64,000 bases of DNA from 2-02-FULL-55-14 sp964534125 (lineage in GTDB: Bacteria > Bacteroidota > Ignavibacteria > UBA10030): the NCBI GenBank assembly GCA_964534125.1, contig CAZHOJ010000005.1, positions 186,001-250,000 on the forward strand, in the 5' to 3' direction. The notes beneath the pieces were generated by a model that was given only the letters and a program-made list of their open reading frames with translations, ran no database searches and was not told where the DNA came from. A program made the position numbers and the translations under genes. Each line of letters begins with the position of its first letter. The stretch's first letter is position 1. Below are positions 1 to 9,600 of the stretch, in pieces.

Positions 1-127
1 GCTCTTCCCGCAGCTCACGCCCTGATTTCGGCGCAAGCAGCAGACCGGCGACCGCTCCGACGATCATGCCGGACAGAAAACCGACCATGAGCCCCTTTGC
101 CATACCTTCCTCGTGATGCTCCGCCAT
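1..127 (-). CDS. YtxH domain-containing protein (partial, C-terminus beyond left edge)
   Basis: The 42 visible codons start at an ATG at 127. They read a short acidic/His head (MAEHHEEGMAKG), one glycine-rich membrane segment, and then LLLAPKSGRELREE. A Gly/Ala transmembrane stretch followed by LLxAPKSGxExR is the hallmark of the YtxH (general stress, Gvp-like) family, small membrane-anchored proteins with a long coiled tail. The tail lies outside the window. The molecular role of this family is poorly defined. The gene follows the COX24-like gene on the same strand after a hairpin, so it may be a separate transcription unit. Confidence 0.8.
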   Translation of the reverse strand, partial: MAEHHEEGMAKGLMVGFLSGMIVGAVAGLLLAPKSGRELREE

Positions 128-182
128 AGTAGTACTCCTTCCTTCCGTTCTGTCGTTCACATGCAAAGTAGAGAAATGCAAA

Positions 183-250
183 AAAAGAAACAACGAACGA
201 CCAGCCACTCACCGGCCTATCGAACGAGGAGGCCGGCGAATGGCTGAGTG
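183..250 (-). terminator. Candidate intrinsic terminator hairpin
   Basis: CCGGCCT (212-218) pairs with AGGCCGG (230-236), and CACTCA (206-211) pairs with TGAGTG (245-250). On the minus strand a T-rich run follows about 15 nt later (183-190 read as T). It would end the transcript from the COX24-like gene before the YtxH gene. The gap between stem and T-run makes it an imperfect terminator. Confidence 0.4.
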
Positions 251-346
251 CTATCTGTTCTTCTTCTTATGCCGCATCTTGCGCAAGCGTTTCTTCCGCT
301 TGTGCGTCGCCATTTTATGGCGCTTTCGTTTCTTGCCGCTGGGCAT
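251..346 (-). CDS. AURKAIP1/COX24-domain mini-protein (31 aa)
   Basis: This very basic 31-residue protein begins MPSGKKRKRHKMATHKRKKR and continues with alternating Arg/Lys/His to the end. The pattern KRKRHK.ATHKRKKRLRK.RHKKK is that of the short bacterial proteins carrying the AURKAIP1/COX24 (mS38-like) domain, found in Bacteroidota and relatives and thought to be associated with the small ribosomal subunit. The gene is real despite its size: an AGGAGG Shine-Dalgarno sits just upstream of the ATG at 346, and the reading frame ends cleanly in TAG at 251. Ribosome association is family knowledge, not shown here. Confidence 0.85.
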   Translation of the reverse strand: MPSGKKRKRHKMATHKRKKRLRKMRHKKKNR

Positions 347-366
347 GGACGCCTCCTGATAAGGGT

Positions 367-1074
367 TTATTGTACGCTGACTGACAGGTGTTGATCGATC
401 AACTGCTGTGCCCGCTGGCCGAGCTGTCCCTGAGGATCGAGTTCAGCCGTCTTGCGGAACCATTCCTTAGCCTCATCGACCTCCCCCTTCACCAGTTTCA
501 CGATCCCGAGATTGAAATGTGCGAACAGATGACGCGGAGCGTAGGTCAGGGCGGTCCGCATCTCCTTTTCAGCTGTTTCCAGGTCCCCGAGCTCCTTGTA
601 GCAGATGCCCATATCGACGCGAATGTCTGCGTCCTTTGGCTCCCGCTCGAGGAAATCCCCGTAGACCGCGATGGCGCGGTGATAGAACCGTGCATCCATA
701 AGATGGTTTGCCAGCTCCCGTCGCAGTGTCTGGTTCCCGGGGTCTCCCTGCAATTGTTTCTCCAGTTCCTCGATGTGCGGGAGGGCCGACATGTCTGCGC
801 CGTTCTCGTTCACCGCCGCACCGGATTGCTGCGGCGCGGCCTGCGGAGCCGCTTGCGGCCCGGAGAAGTATTCGAGCGCCACCACACCGAGCCCGATGAA
901 CGCAATGACCATCACGATATTCCTGACGGGGAAAGACGACTGCGGAGCGGCTGCAGGCGCTGCTTTCGCCGGACCTGCTGACGGCCACTCGACCGTTGTA
1001 CCGCAGGAGGTGCATTTCTGCACACCCCACTCAAGCTCTGCGCTGCATGACCTGCATGTGATCTTCGGCTTCAT
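367..1074 (-). CDS. Zinc-ribbon and TPR-repeat membrane protein
   Basis: 235 aa. An N-terminal zinc ribbon is formed by two CxxC pairs (C7/C10 and C21/C24). An Ala/Pro linker, one transmembrane helix at about residues 50-70, and at least three TPR-type helical repeats (about 105-225) follow. This is a single-pass protein with a cytoplasmic zinc ribbon at one end and a TPR protein-interaction domain at the other. It lies 7 nt after the HU gene on the same strand, so the two are probably co-transcribed. No enzymatic motif is visible and the partner is unknown. Confidence 0.75.
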   Translation of the reverse strand: MKPKITCRSCSAELEWGVQKCTSCGTTVEWPSAGPAKAAPAAAPQSSFPVRNIVMVIAFIGLGVVALEYFSGPQAAPQAAPQQSGAAVNENGADMSALPHIEELEKQLQGDPGNQTLRRELANHLMDARFYHRAIAVYGDFLEREPKDADIRVDMGICYKELGDLETAEKEMRTALTYAPRHLFAHFNLGIVKLVKGEVDEAKEWFRKTAELDPQGQLGQRAQQLIDQHLSVSVQ

Positions 1075-1081
1075 ACGACTC

Positions 1082-1378
1082 CTACATTCCTGCTTTCTTG
1101 AGATTCTCGTCGACCGAGTGCTTCAACTCCTTCGAGACCTTGAATACCGGGACGAAATGTTCATCGACCATCACCTGTTCACCCGTGCGGGGATTCCGTG
1201 CGACGCGACCCTTCCGTTTCTTCACCTTGAAGCTGCCGAAGCCCCTGATCTCGATGTTCTTGCCTTCCCGCATCGCATTGATCACGGTCTGAATGAAGCC
1301 GTCCACAACTGCCTCCGTCTCCACCTTCGTGAGGCCAGTCGCAGAGGCGATAACGTCCACAATGTCAGCCTTGGTCAC
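1082..1378 (-). CDS. HU/IHF-family DNA-binding protein
   Basis: 98 aa, the normal size of the family. It starts MTKADIVDVIASATGL and contains the beta-arm core IEIRGFGSFKVKKRKGRVAR followed by NPRTGE, the DNA-bending signature of HU/IHF proteins. It acts as a nucleoid-associated DNA-bending dimer. The short tail after the arm (FKVSKELKHSVDENL) is ordinary. It sits between sppA (19 nt upstream) and the zinc-ribbon/TPR gene (7 nt downstream). HU and IHF subunits cannot be told apart securely from the sequence alone. Confidence 0.93.
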   Translation of the reverse strand: MTKADIVDVIASATGLTKVETEAVVDGFIQTVINAMREGKNIEIRGFGSFKVKKRKGRVARNPRTGEQVMVDEHFVPVFKVSKELKHSVDENLKKAGM

Positions 1379-1396
1379 GGGAAGCTCCTTGCATAA

Positions 1397-2308
1397 TTAT
1401 CGGGGCGTTTCCATGCGATACTGCAATAACGGCTCGTTCAGGATCGCGGACGCACGCTCGGACACTTCTTCCGCGGCGTTTCCAACCATCTCCTGCCAGA
1501 AGGAGCGCCGCTTTCTTTCCTTCACGATGCGCGGCCGACCTTCGATCCCTGCCAGGTCTGCCGCGATGGAGATCGCATCCTCGTATGTTCCGAGGGTGTC
1601 CACGAAGCCCCATACGAGAGCCTGACGACCGGTGAAGATCCTCCCATCCGCATACTTCCGGACGACTTTCTCATCCAGGCCTCGCCCTTCGGCAACCACA
1701 TCGACAAATTGCTGATACACGTCCTGGATCAGTGCGTCGAATGACTCCCGGTCTGCACGCGTGGACCCGCGGAACGGCGAACCCATATCCTTGAGAGGTC
1801 CTGACGTGTATGTGGGAGCCCGGACGCCCACCTTCTTCATCATCTCCTCGAACTCGAGGTACTGGAAGATGACCCCGATACTTCCCGTGATGGTGCCCGG
1901 ATTCGCAACGATACGGCTTGCACCGCACGCAACATAGTACCCGCCGCTTGCTGCGACCGAGCCCATCGACACGACCACCGGCTTCACTTCGCGCGTCTTG
2001 CGGACCTCTTCGTAGATCTCCTGGCTGGCTGCCACACCGCCGCCTGGCGATTCGACCCTCAGCAGCACCGCTTTGATCGCGACGGCCTCCCTGTACTTCT
2101 TCAGCTGCCGGACGGTCTCTTCCGACGAGATGATCGGCTCCTTGAGCTCGACGATCGCGATTCTGCTGCCGGAGAGCCCGGAGACATCCTCGTACTCATC
2201 TGAGGGCCCGAAAAGGAACGACACGACGGCCATGAAGGTGAATGCTAGAATGACCAGCAGGAACGCCGCGATCCCGAGGATCCACTTGGTGGCAGGTTTG
2301 ACAGGCAT
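1397..2308 (-). CDS. sppA: Signal peptide peptidase SppA (short form)
   Basis: 303 aa with one N-terminal membrane anchor (about residues 9-33), then a single protease domain of the S49 family. This is the 36-kDa Bacillus-like architecture rather than the duplicated E. coli form. The catalytic serine is in SVAASGGYYVA (about S121) and the general-base lysine in SGPLKDMGSP (about K173); SPGG and TGSIGV are further family motifs. It degrades signal peptides left in the membrane after secretion. It heads a probable three-gene unit with HU and the TPR protein. Confidence 0.92.
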   Translation of the reverse strand: MPVKPATKWILGIAAFLLVILAFTFMAVVSFLFGPSDEYEDVSGLSGSRIAIVELKEPIISSEETVRQLKKYREAVAIKAVLLRVESPGGGVAASQEIYEEVRKTREVKPVVVSMGSVAASGGYYVACGASRIVANPGTITGSIGVIFQYLEFEEMMKKVGVRAPTYTSGPLKDMGSPFRGSTRADRESFDALIQDVYQQFVDVVAEGRGLDEKVVRKYADGRIFTGRQALVWGFVDTLGTYEDAISIAADLAGIEGRPRIVKERKRRSFWQEMVGNAAEEVSERASAILNEPLLQYRMETPR

Positions 2309-2363
2309 GGTGTGCTAAGTTGTTGAAAAACAATGAATTATAAAGAATGAGGTCTGCAAAGTC

Positions 2364-2401
2364 AATAAAAAAGCCCTCGACCGGTCACGGAGAGGGCTTT
2401 C
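2364..2401 (-). terminator. Intrinsic terminator of trxB
   Basis: On the minus strand GCCCTC and GAGGGC form a stem, flanked by AAA on the 5' side and a run of six T on the 3' side (2367-2372). It lies 22 nt after the trxB stop and upstream of sppA, so the two genes are separate transcripts. Confidence 0.8.
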
Positions 2402-2422
2402 ATGAAGGCTTCTGGCGCCTGA

Positions 2423-3367
2423 TTATTCGTGCTCGGCAAGGAATCGCTCGGCATCGATGGCTGCCATGCAACCGGAACCGGCAGCTGTAACGGCCTGGCG
2501 ATAGCGGGCGTCCGCGACGTCCCCGGCGGCAAACACTCCGGGAATATTCGTCTCCGTCGTGTGCGGCTTCGTGCGAATATATCCGACATCATCCATATCG
2601 ATAACGCCTTTGAAAAGGATGGTATTCGGCTGGTGTCCGATGGCGATGAACAGGCCCTGTGCAACCAGGTCCGTCGTCGTCCCCGTTTTGATGTTCTTCA
2701 GCCTGACCCCGGTCATCTTCTTGATCCCGTTCGTGGATGTACCGAGGACCTCGTCCACGACCGAATCCCAGACGAAAGAGACTTTCGGGTTCTTCTGTAC
2801 CCGTTCCTGCATCACCTTTGAGGCACGCAGCTCGTTCCGACGATGCACGACGGTCACTTTCGCAGCATGCTTCGTGAGGTAGTTCGCCTCCTCCATCGCC
2901 GTATCCCCGCCTCCGATGACCACAACCTCCTGGTTCTTGAAGAAGAAACCGTCGCATGTGGCGCACGCTGAGACACCGTACCCCATGTACTCCGTCTCGG
3001 AAGGGATATTAAGGAGCTTGGCAGATGCACCTGTGGAAATGATGACGGTCTCCGCCTTGTGGGTCTCGCCGTCTGCAACGACCGTGAATGGCCGTTCGCT
3101 GAAATCGACGGAATCAACGGTCTTGTAGACGGACGTCGCCCCGAACTTGTGCGCTTGTTTCCTGAACAGCTCCATCATCTCCGGACCCATGAGCCCGTCG
3201 GGGAAGCCCGGATAGTTCTCCACCTCTGTCGTGATGGTGAGCTGGCCTCCCGGTTGATGGCCCTCAAAAATGACCGGAGCAAGGTCTGCCCGCCCCGCAT
3301 ACAATCCCGCCGTGAACCCCGCCGGACCGGACCCGATGATCAACACCTTATGAACGTTGTCAGACAT
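2423..3367 (-). CDS. trxB: Thioredoxin-disulfide reductase
   Basis: 314 aa, the normal length. The FAD-binding GSGPAG motif lies at residues 12-17, the redox-active pair at C135/C138 (ACATCDG), the NADPH-binding GGGDTA next to it, and the C-terminal FAD motif GVFAAGDVADARYRQAVTA near the end. It reduces thioredoxin with NADPH in the cytoplasm. It stands 40 nt after queG and is closed by a strong terminator, so it could be the last gene of the queG unit. Confidence 0.96.
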   Translation of the reverse strand: MSDNVHKVLIIGSGPAGFTAGLYAGRADLAPVIFEGHQPGGQLTITTEVENYPGFPDGLMGPEMMELFRKQAHKFGATSVYKTVDSVDFSERPFTVVADGETHKAETVIISTGASAKLLNIPSETEYMGYGVSACATCDGFFFKNQEVVVIGGGDTAMEEANYLTKHAAKVTVVHRRNELRASKVMQERVQKNPKVSFVWDSVVDEVLGTSTNGIKKMTGVRLKNIKTGTTTDLVAQGLFIAIGHQPNTILFKGVIDMDDVGYIRTKPHTTETNIPGVFAAGDVADARYRQAVTAAGSGCMAAIDAERFLAEHE

Positions 3368-3406
3368 ACGATCTCCTTTGGTCAGAACAGTGCCTGTGTG
3401 ATGCTT

Positions 3407-4338
<932 letters not shown>

Positions 4339-4342
<4 letters not shown>

Positions 4343-5187
4343 CTCGGGAGGGGACCCTTCGTGTCCGCGGAGAATCCCTTCGGGGTGCTGGCGAGCGTCA
4401 CCGATGCGACATCCGGATCGTGCTGAAGGAAAAGATGCCACTTCTCCTCATATGCCTGCGGGAGCAGACGCTTCTTCTCTTCGAGCGTGACGAGCGGGCG
4501 AAGGTCGTATCCCATGATGTACGGGAATGGGATGTGGCTCGCCGTCGGTATCAGATCACAGCAGAAGAGGACTGTGCGTGTACCGTCCGATATCCGCGGC
4601 AGCTGCTGGGCTGTCGTATGGCCATTGCAGACCAGAACGGATATCCCGGGGAAGATCTCTCCCTCCCCGTCGATGAGGTTCAGCACGCCATGCTCGAGCA
4701 GCGGCATGTAGTCATCCGGCATGAACGATGCGCGGTCCCGGTCCGTGGGGTCCTGCGACCATTCCCAGTGGTCTTTCTGCACATGATAGGTCGCGTTCGG
4801 GAATGCAGGGACGAGCTTTCCATCCACGAGCCGGGTCGATCCGCCTGCATGGTCGAAATGCAGGTGCGTCAGGACGACGTCGGTGATCTCTGCCGGCGCC
4901 ACTCCTGCGGCGGCGAGCGACGCATCGAGCGAGGAAGCGGACGTATCCAGCCGATAGATGTCTTTCAGTTTGTCGTTCCACTTGTCGCCGTTCCCGTTGT
5001 CGACGAGGATACATCGGCCTTCTCCCCGGATGAGAAGGCTCCGGGATGCGAGCGTAATGCGCTGACGATCGTCGGGCGGATTCGTCCGCGTCCAGAAGAC
5101 CCACGGAACGATGCCGAACATGGCTCCTCCGTCGAGGGCAAAACGGCCGGTCTCGAGTGAGGTCAGCGTATATGGTCCTATCGTCAT
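4339..5187 (-). CDS. Metallo-beta-lactamase-fold hydrolase
   Basis: 282 aa. The HLHFDH metal-binding motif sits at residues 108-113, in the context VVLTHLHFDHAGG. Further ligands are a His in CNGHTTAQQ, an Asp in CCDLIPTASH and a late His. The arrangement resembles quorum-quenching lactonase-like and related MBL-fold hydrolases. No substrate can be named from the sequence. It overlaps queG by 4 nt, so the two are translationally coupled, and a terminator between it and the ferredoxin gene marks the start of a new unit. Confidence 0.85.
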
Positions 5188-5195
5188 ATTGACCC

Positions 5196-5231
5196 AAAAA
5201 AAAAGTCGGTCCGCATGGATCGGACCGACTT
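5196..5231 (-). terminator. Intrinsic terminator of the ferredoxin gene
   Basis: AAGTCGGTCCG (minus strand) pairs with CGGACCGACTT, an 11-bp perfect stem, followed by a run of nine T. It lies 18 nt beyond the ferredoxin stop and just before the ATG of the MBL-fold gene, so it cleanly separates the two units. Confidence 0.9.
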
Positions 5232-5249
5232 CGTGTGAGCGGCGAAGGG

Positions 5250-5588
5250 TTACTTCCGGAAGTGTGAGGTCGTCTCGCTCAACTCCGGGAACTCACGGTC
5301 CGGATGGAGTGTCTTGGCGCGGTCGAAGAGCACTTCTTCGGACTCGACATGGTTCGGGTCCGGCACGCAGCAGTCGACCGGACACACTGCGGCGCACTGC
5401 TCCTGGTCGAAGTGACCGACGCACTCGGTGCATTTCTCAGGAACGATGTAGTAGAAATCGTTCGAGATGGCGTCGTGGCTCTCCCCATTCAGTTCCCACT
5501 GCACACCACCCGCGTAGATGGCGGTGTTCGGGCACTCGGGCTCGCACGCTCCGCAGTTGATGCATTCCTCGGTGATCATGGTTGCCAT
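5250..5588 (-). CDS. 4Fe-4S dicluster ferredoxin (YfhL-like)
   Basis: 112 aa. The first cluster motif is C9-C12-C15-C19 (CINCGACEPECP). The second is C53-C56...C65-C69 with an extended spacer (CTECVGHFDQEQCAAVC), the wider loop typical of YfhL/FdxN-like bacterial-type ferredoxins. A C-terminal tail of about 35 residues follows. It is a soluble electron carrier. It is preceded on the same strand by the DUF309 gene (37 nt gap) and ends at a strong terminator. Confidence 0.92.
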   Translation of the reverse strand: MATMITEECINCGACEPECPNTAIYAGGVQWELNGESHDAISNDFYYIVPEKCTECVGHFDQEQCAAVCPVDCCVPDPNHVESEEVLFDRAKTLHPDREFPELSETTSHFRK

Positions 5589-5625
5589 GTTCGTTCTCCT
5601 TCAGAAAGCTAGGATGATAGTGTTG

Positions 5626-5979
5626 TTACCGTATTCGATGTATGCGCGGGTACGCTGCGGAGGCCATGGCGAGCGCACTGCCAGAGGCCTGTCCGAGCCA
5701 TCGTTCCACCTCTGTTACAAGGGCTGCGGACCGCACGGTCCCATGGTGCGGGAGATACGTCCGGAGTTTGCGGATGCCCTTCGAAAGCTGGCTTCTCGCC
5801 CCCTTTTCGTTCCCGCATTGGGCATGATAACACCCTGCTGCGATCTGAATGAGCGCCTGCAGGAAGGTCCTGTCATCACCCCTGTATTCCTGCCAGAGAT
5901 CCTCCCACACCTCATGCGCGTCGAAGAACTCGAGGGCGTTGAACAACCTGCATCCCTCTTCGAAGCGCGCGTCTTCCAT
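5626..5979 (-). CDS. DUF309 domain-containing protein
   Basis: About 117 aa from the ATG at 5979 (MEDARFEEG). A GTG at 6033 in frame would add 18 hydrophobic residues, and neither start has a clear Shine-Dalgarno. The family motif is plain: FNALEFFDAHEVWEDLW followed by LQALIQIAAGCYHAQCGN. This is the helical DUF309 domain, whose E/H residues suggest a metal or small-molecule site; no function is established. It lies 57 nt after gpmA and before the ferredoxin gene. Confidence 0.85.
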   Translation of the reverse strand: MEDARFEEGCRLFNALEFFDAHEVWEDLWQEYRGDDRTFLQALIQIAAGCYHAQCGNEKGARSQLSKGIRKLRTYLPHHGTVRSAALVTEVERWLGQASGSALAMASAAYPRIHRIR

Positions 5980-6036
5980 CTGACCGAGTATACTCAGGAA
6001 TACAGGAAAAATCAACGACAGCAGGCCTGACACGCC

Positions 6037-6669
6037 CTATAAATAGCGCCTTTCCTTGATGGTCGCTCCGTCGTATGCATACAGCAAGGGCACGCCTGTG
6101 GGGATATTGAGCTCGAGGACCTGTTCTTTGCTGAGGTTGTCGAGCTGCATGACGATCGACCGAAGGCTGTTTCCATGCGCTGCGACGATCACGTTCTTTC
6201 CTGCGACCACCTCCGGCAGGATGCGGGACTCGAAGTACGGGAGCGTCCGCGCTGCAGTGTCCTTGAGGCTCTCGCTGACCCCTTCAGGGTTCAGGTCTGT
6301 GACATCCTTCGGCGGCGGGATATCGTAGCTCCGCCTCCAGATCTTGAGCTGGTCGAGTCCGAACTGCTCACCGACCTCGGCCTTGTTCTTCCCCTGCAAT
6401 GCTCCGTAGTGACGTTCGTTCAATGCCTGGTCGCGCACGACCGGCAGGTCTGTCTGGCCGGTCACCGACAGGACGATGTCCAGCGTCCGTATCGCCCGCT
6501 GCAGAACGGAAGTGAATGCCAGGTCGAATGTCATGCCTTTCAGTTTTGTGCCGGCCTCGTTTGCCTCCTGCTCGCCTTTCGGGGAGAGGGGCACATCCAC
6601 CCATCCGGTGAACCGGTTCTCAAGGTTCCATTGTGATTCGCCGTGACGCAGCAATATCAGTGTGCTCAT
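6037..6669 (-). CDS. gpmA: 2,3-bisphosphoglycerate-dependent phosphoglycerate mutase
   Basis: 210 aa. The catalytic histidine is in LLRHGES (about H9), with the substrate motifs NRFTGWVDVPLS, ALNERHYGALQG and the second histidine in VAAHGNSLRS. It interconverts 3- and 2-phosphoglycerate in glycolysis. It is slightly shorter than the E. coli enzyme at the C-terminus, which ends GATIKERRYL; other bacterial GpmA proteins share this short form. It starts 10 nt after the metH stop, so it is probably co-transcribed with metH. Confidence 0.93.
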   Translation of the reverse strand: MSTLILLRHGESQWNLENRFTGWVDVPLSPKGEQEANEAGTKLKGMTFDLAFTSVLQRAIRTLDIVLSVTGQTDLPVVRDQALNERHYGALQGKNKAEVGEQFGLDQLKIWRRSYDIPPPKDVTDLNPEGVSESLKDTAARTLPYFESRILPEVVAGKNVIVAAHGNSLRSIVMQLDNLSKEQVLELNIPTGVPLLYAYDGATIKERRYL

Positions 6670-6679
6670 GCGATCCTCG

Positions 6680-9600
6680 TCAGATTGTAAAGTAGCGTGC
6701 CTCGGGATGGTGAAGGACGATCGCGGTCGTCGATTGTTCCGGTTCCAGCTGGAACTCTTCCGTGAGCTTCACACCGATCCGTTCGGGCGACAAAAGGTCG
6801 AAGAGTTTTGCCTGATCTTCAAGGTTGGGGCAGGCGGGATATCCGAAGGAGTATCGCGAGCCCTGATAGCCCTGGCTGAACAGACGCCGAATGTCCGGAG
6901 CGTCGCTTCCCGCGATCCCCAGCTCGATGCGGATGCGTCTGTGCCAGTATTCGGCCAGAGCTTCAGCTGTCTCGACACTGAGCCCGTGAAAGTAGAGGTA
7001 GTCCTTGTACGCATCCTGGTCGAACAGGCCTTTCGCATACTCGGTGGCCTCTTGTCCGACGGTCACAGCGTGCATGGCAACCACATCCACCGTTCCGGAA
7101 GCCGCTGGCGCCACGAAGTCGGCGATGCAGAGGAAGCGGTCCTTCGTCTGTCGCGGGAATCTGAACCTGACACGTTCCTTCAACCGACGCTCGTGATTCC
7201 AGACGCCAGCATCGTACACGATGACGTCATCGTCAATCGACTGGCACGGGAAATATCCGTAGGCGACGCGGGGGATGAGCAACCTGCGGTCACGGGCGAC
7301 CTCCTTGAGGGCCTGCAACTCAGGATAGACTTTCTCCGCAAGCATGCGTTTGTATTCGTCTGACGCCATCTTCCCTTTAGTGACCCGCCACTGCCCGCGG
7401 ATGAGGGCCACCTCGTTGATGTACGCGTACACGTCGTCGAGCGAAATATCCTCCACGACCTTCGACCCCCAGAACGGCGGCTCGGGGATCGGTACATCCC
7501 GCCGGACTGCAGAACGCTCCGGCACCTGGCGATCTGCCTCCATCAGTGCGATCTTCGCCTCCTGGCCGGTGGGCACATCCTCTTCCTCGGCCACATCGTG
7601 CTTCGGTACGATGGGTTCCGCCTCCACACCCCCTTCCATGACCTTTTCCATCAGCCGAAGCCCATCGAAAGCATCCCTGGCATACAGAACGGGACCCGCG
7701 TAGACTGACCGAAGGTCCTGCTCGACGAAGCGTCGCGTGAGCGCGGCACCGCCGAGGATGACGGGCGTCCGAAGCCCGCGCTCCTGCATGACCGCAAGGT
7801 TCTCCTTCATGACCAGCGTGGATTTCACCAGGAGCCCGCTCATGCCGATCGCATCGGCCTGATGCTCGTCTGCAGCATGAAGGATGGTCTCCACCGGCAC
7901 CTTGATGCCGAGGTTGACCACCTTGAATCCGTTGTTCGTCAGGATGATATCCACGAGGTTCTTCCCGATATCATGGACATCGCCTTTCACCGTTGCGATC
8001 ACCATCGTCCCGCGTGCGGTGTCGTCCGCCTTTTCCATGAATGGCTCGAGGTATGCGACCGCGGCCTTCATGACCTCTGCCGACTGGAGCACGAACGGAA
8101 GCTGCATCTGGCCTGAGCCGAACAGTTCACCGACGATCTTCATGCCGTCAAGAAGGAAGGTATTGATGATCGCAAGCGGCGGATGTTTCCGCAGCGCCTC
8201 GTCGAGGTCCTTCTGCAGGCCCACTTTGTCGCCGTCGATGATCCGCTCCTTGAGCCGCTCCTCGACTGCCTCCGCACGCTTCCTCTCTTCCTGCTTCTTC
8301 CCTTTGGTCGTCGATGCAAGGTCCATCAGTTCCGTCAGCGGGTCGTAAACGGTCCTTCGATCGTCCCCTTCTCCCTCGAAGACACGATCGTCGCTCAGGA
8401 GCTTCTCGCATGCGGTCCGAAGCCGGTCCTCGATCCTGAACAACGGAGTGATCTTCGACGCATGGACGATGGCCATGCTGAGCCCCGCTTCCACGGCGTG
8501 GTGGAGGAAGACCGAGTTGAGCGCAGCGCGGATCCCGGGTGCGAGCCCGAACGAGATGTTCGAGACTCCCAAAATGGTCTGGGCCTGCGGCATCTCCGTT
8601 CTGATGCGCCGGATGGCCCCGATCGTTTCCACTGCCGCCCGCCGGAACTCTTCATCCCCCGACCCGAGCGTGAACGTCAGTGTATCGAAGATAATGTCAT
8701 GGGGCTGCATACCGCCCTGCGTCACCGCCAGGTCGTAGATCCGCTGTGCGATCCTCACCTTTTCATCGGCCGTCTTCGCCATACCCTTCTCATCGATCGT
8801 CAGAGCGATCACGCCGGCCCCGTACTCCCGGCAGAGACGGACAACCTCACGAAGGCGTTCTTCCCCGTCCTCGAGGTTGATGGAATTGATGATCGGCTTT
8901 CCCCCGATCCGCTGCAGCGCTTCTTCGATGACCTTCGGTTCCGTCGAGTCGATCACCAGAGGGATCGTGATCTGCTGGTTGAAGCGGGAGATGACCTCAC
9001 GCATGTCCGCAGATTCGTCCCTCCCGACGTAGGCGACGCAGACGTCGAGCATATGGGCTTGTTCGCGCACCTGTTCCTTCCCCATGGCCACGATGCCTTC
9101 CCAATCGTCCTTTGCGAGAAGATCGCGGAAGAGCTTGCTGCCGTTGGCGTTCGTGCGCTCACCGACGAGGACGGGAGGATTGTCGACCCGATACGGAGCG
9201 GTCTGATAGAGGCTGGAGGCCGCCGGCTCGAACCGGGGAGCCCTTGGGCGTGGTGCGTCGTTGCCGACCGCGGCGACAAGCTGACGAATATGCTCGGGGG
9301 TCGTGCCGCAACATCCTCCGACGACGTTCACACCCAGATCCCGGACAAAATGGGTGAGGAATCCGACAAGGTCCTCCGGCGTGAGAGGATAATGCGGGTG
9401 CCCTCCGACATTCTCGGGGATGCCAGCATTGGGCATAACGAACATCGGAACGGGACATGTATCGGCGAGGGTCCTGACATGCTCTGACATCTCCCTCGGA
9501 CCGGTCGCACAGTTCACGCCAAAGACGTCGATCCCGAAAGGCTCGATGGTGGTCAGGGCAGCGGAGATCTCCGATCCCAGCAGCATGGTGCCGGTCGTTT

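Noticed and set aside
4343..4441. N-terminal extension of QueG
   Set aside because: It overlaps the MBL-fold gene, has no ribosome site and no conserved residues.
8183..9487. A 434-codon open frame on the plus strand
   Set aside because: It is antisense to metH with no recognisable protein features.
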